Assembly (NCBI GenBank): GCA_964545715.1
Contig: CAZJHX010000281.1
Span: 1 to 6,307 of the forward strand
DNA length: 6,307 nucleotides
Source of the DNA: CAZJHX01 sp964545715
Lineage (GTDB): Bacteria; Myxococcota_A; UBA9042; GCA-2863065
Direction of reading: 5' to 3'
The translations under genes were made by a program, and so were the position numbers. The notes under the pieces are model-generated. The model worked only from the letters and a program-made list of their open reading frames with translations, ran no database searches and was not told where the DNA came from. Position 1 is the stretch's first letter. Each line of letters starts with the position of its first letter. This document shows positions 6,240 through 6,307 of this stretch, one piece after another.

Positions 6240-6307
6240 GCGCGGCAAATCCGCCAGTTGTCGAGGTCGGAAATTCGTTCCTACCCGCGCGGCGACGCCG
6301 TTCGCCG
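6236..6307 (+). CDS. start of an unidentified downstream gene (runs off window)
   Basis: TTG at 6236-6238 overlaps the TGA stop of the haem protein gene (TTGA) and opens a frame of 24 codons to the window edge, beginning MSAANPPVVEVGNS when the TTG is read as Met. The ribosome site and stop-start overlap indicate translational coupling, so the two products are probably made together. The visible part has no membrane segment or recognisable domain and ends in a run of arginines. Because the haem protein lacks an output module, this gene is a natural candidate for its partner, but that is inference only. Confidence 0.6.
   Translation, partial: MSAANPPVVEVGNSFLPARRRRSP

Overview
The window is GC-rich and gene-dense. 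Its lipoproteins, c-type cytochromes and type IV pilin point to a Gram-negative bacterium. The aldehyde dehydrogenase, the pilin and the REP-associated-type transposase resemble, from memory, proteins of Myxococcota and other former Deltaproteobacteria. That placement is an inference, not a search result.

Layout. At 1-310 (minus strand) is the N-terminal part of an IS200/RAYT-like HUH transposase running off the left edge, with a possible promoter at 324-352. The stretch 311-579 shows no gene. At 580-1050 (minus) is a small mono-haem cytochrome c with a lipoprotein signal. Divergent from it, at 1121-1696 (plus), is a type IV pilin-like gene interrupted by an in-frame TAG at 1328-1330, with the correct pilin frame continuing to a second TAG. 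Facing it, at 1718-3172 (minus), is a 484-residue lipoprotein with a bacterial Ig-like domain. A 19-bp perfect palindrome lies between these two convergent 3' ends. Divergent from the lipoprotein, a good promoter-like sequence (3190-3218) leads into an apparent operon: an NAD(P)-dependent aldehyde dehydrogenase (3260-4789), a zinc-ribbon/membrane/periplasmic-haem protein (4794-6239, probable TTG start), and a partial gene (6236-6307, TTG start, strong ribosome site) overlapping the stop of the one before.

How the genes may work together. Two of the proteins carry single CXXCH haem sites outside the cytoplasm. The operon joins an oxidoreductase to a membrane haem protein that has no kinase, chemotaxis or cyclase output domain of its own, so any output may come from the overlapping downstream gene. 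The cytochrome, pilin and Ig-like lipoprotein are all surface or periplasmic parts. The two most interesting items are the zinc-ribbon plus periplasmic-haem architecture and the interrupted pilin, whose first segment is the length of a short Geobacter-type pilin but is more simply explained as a mutation or sequencing error.
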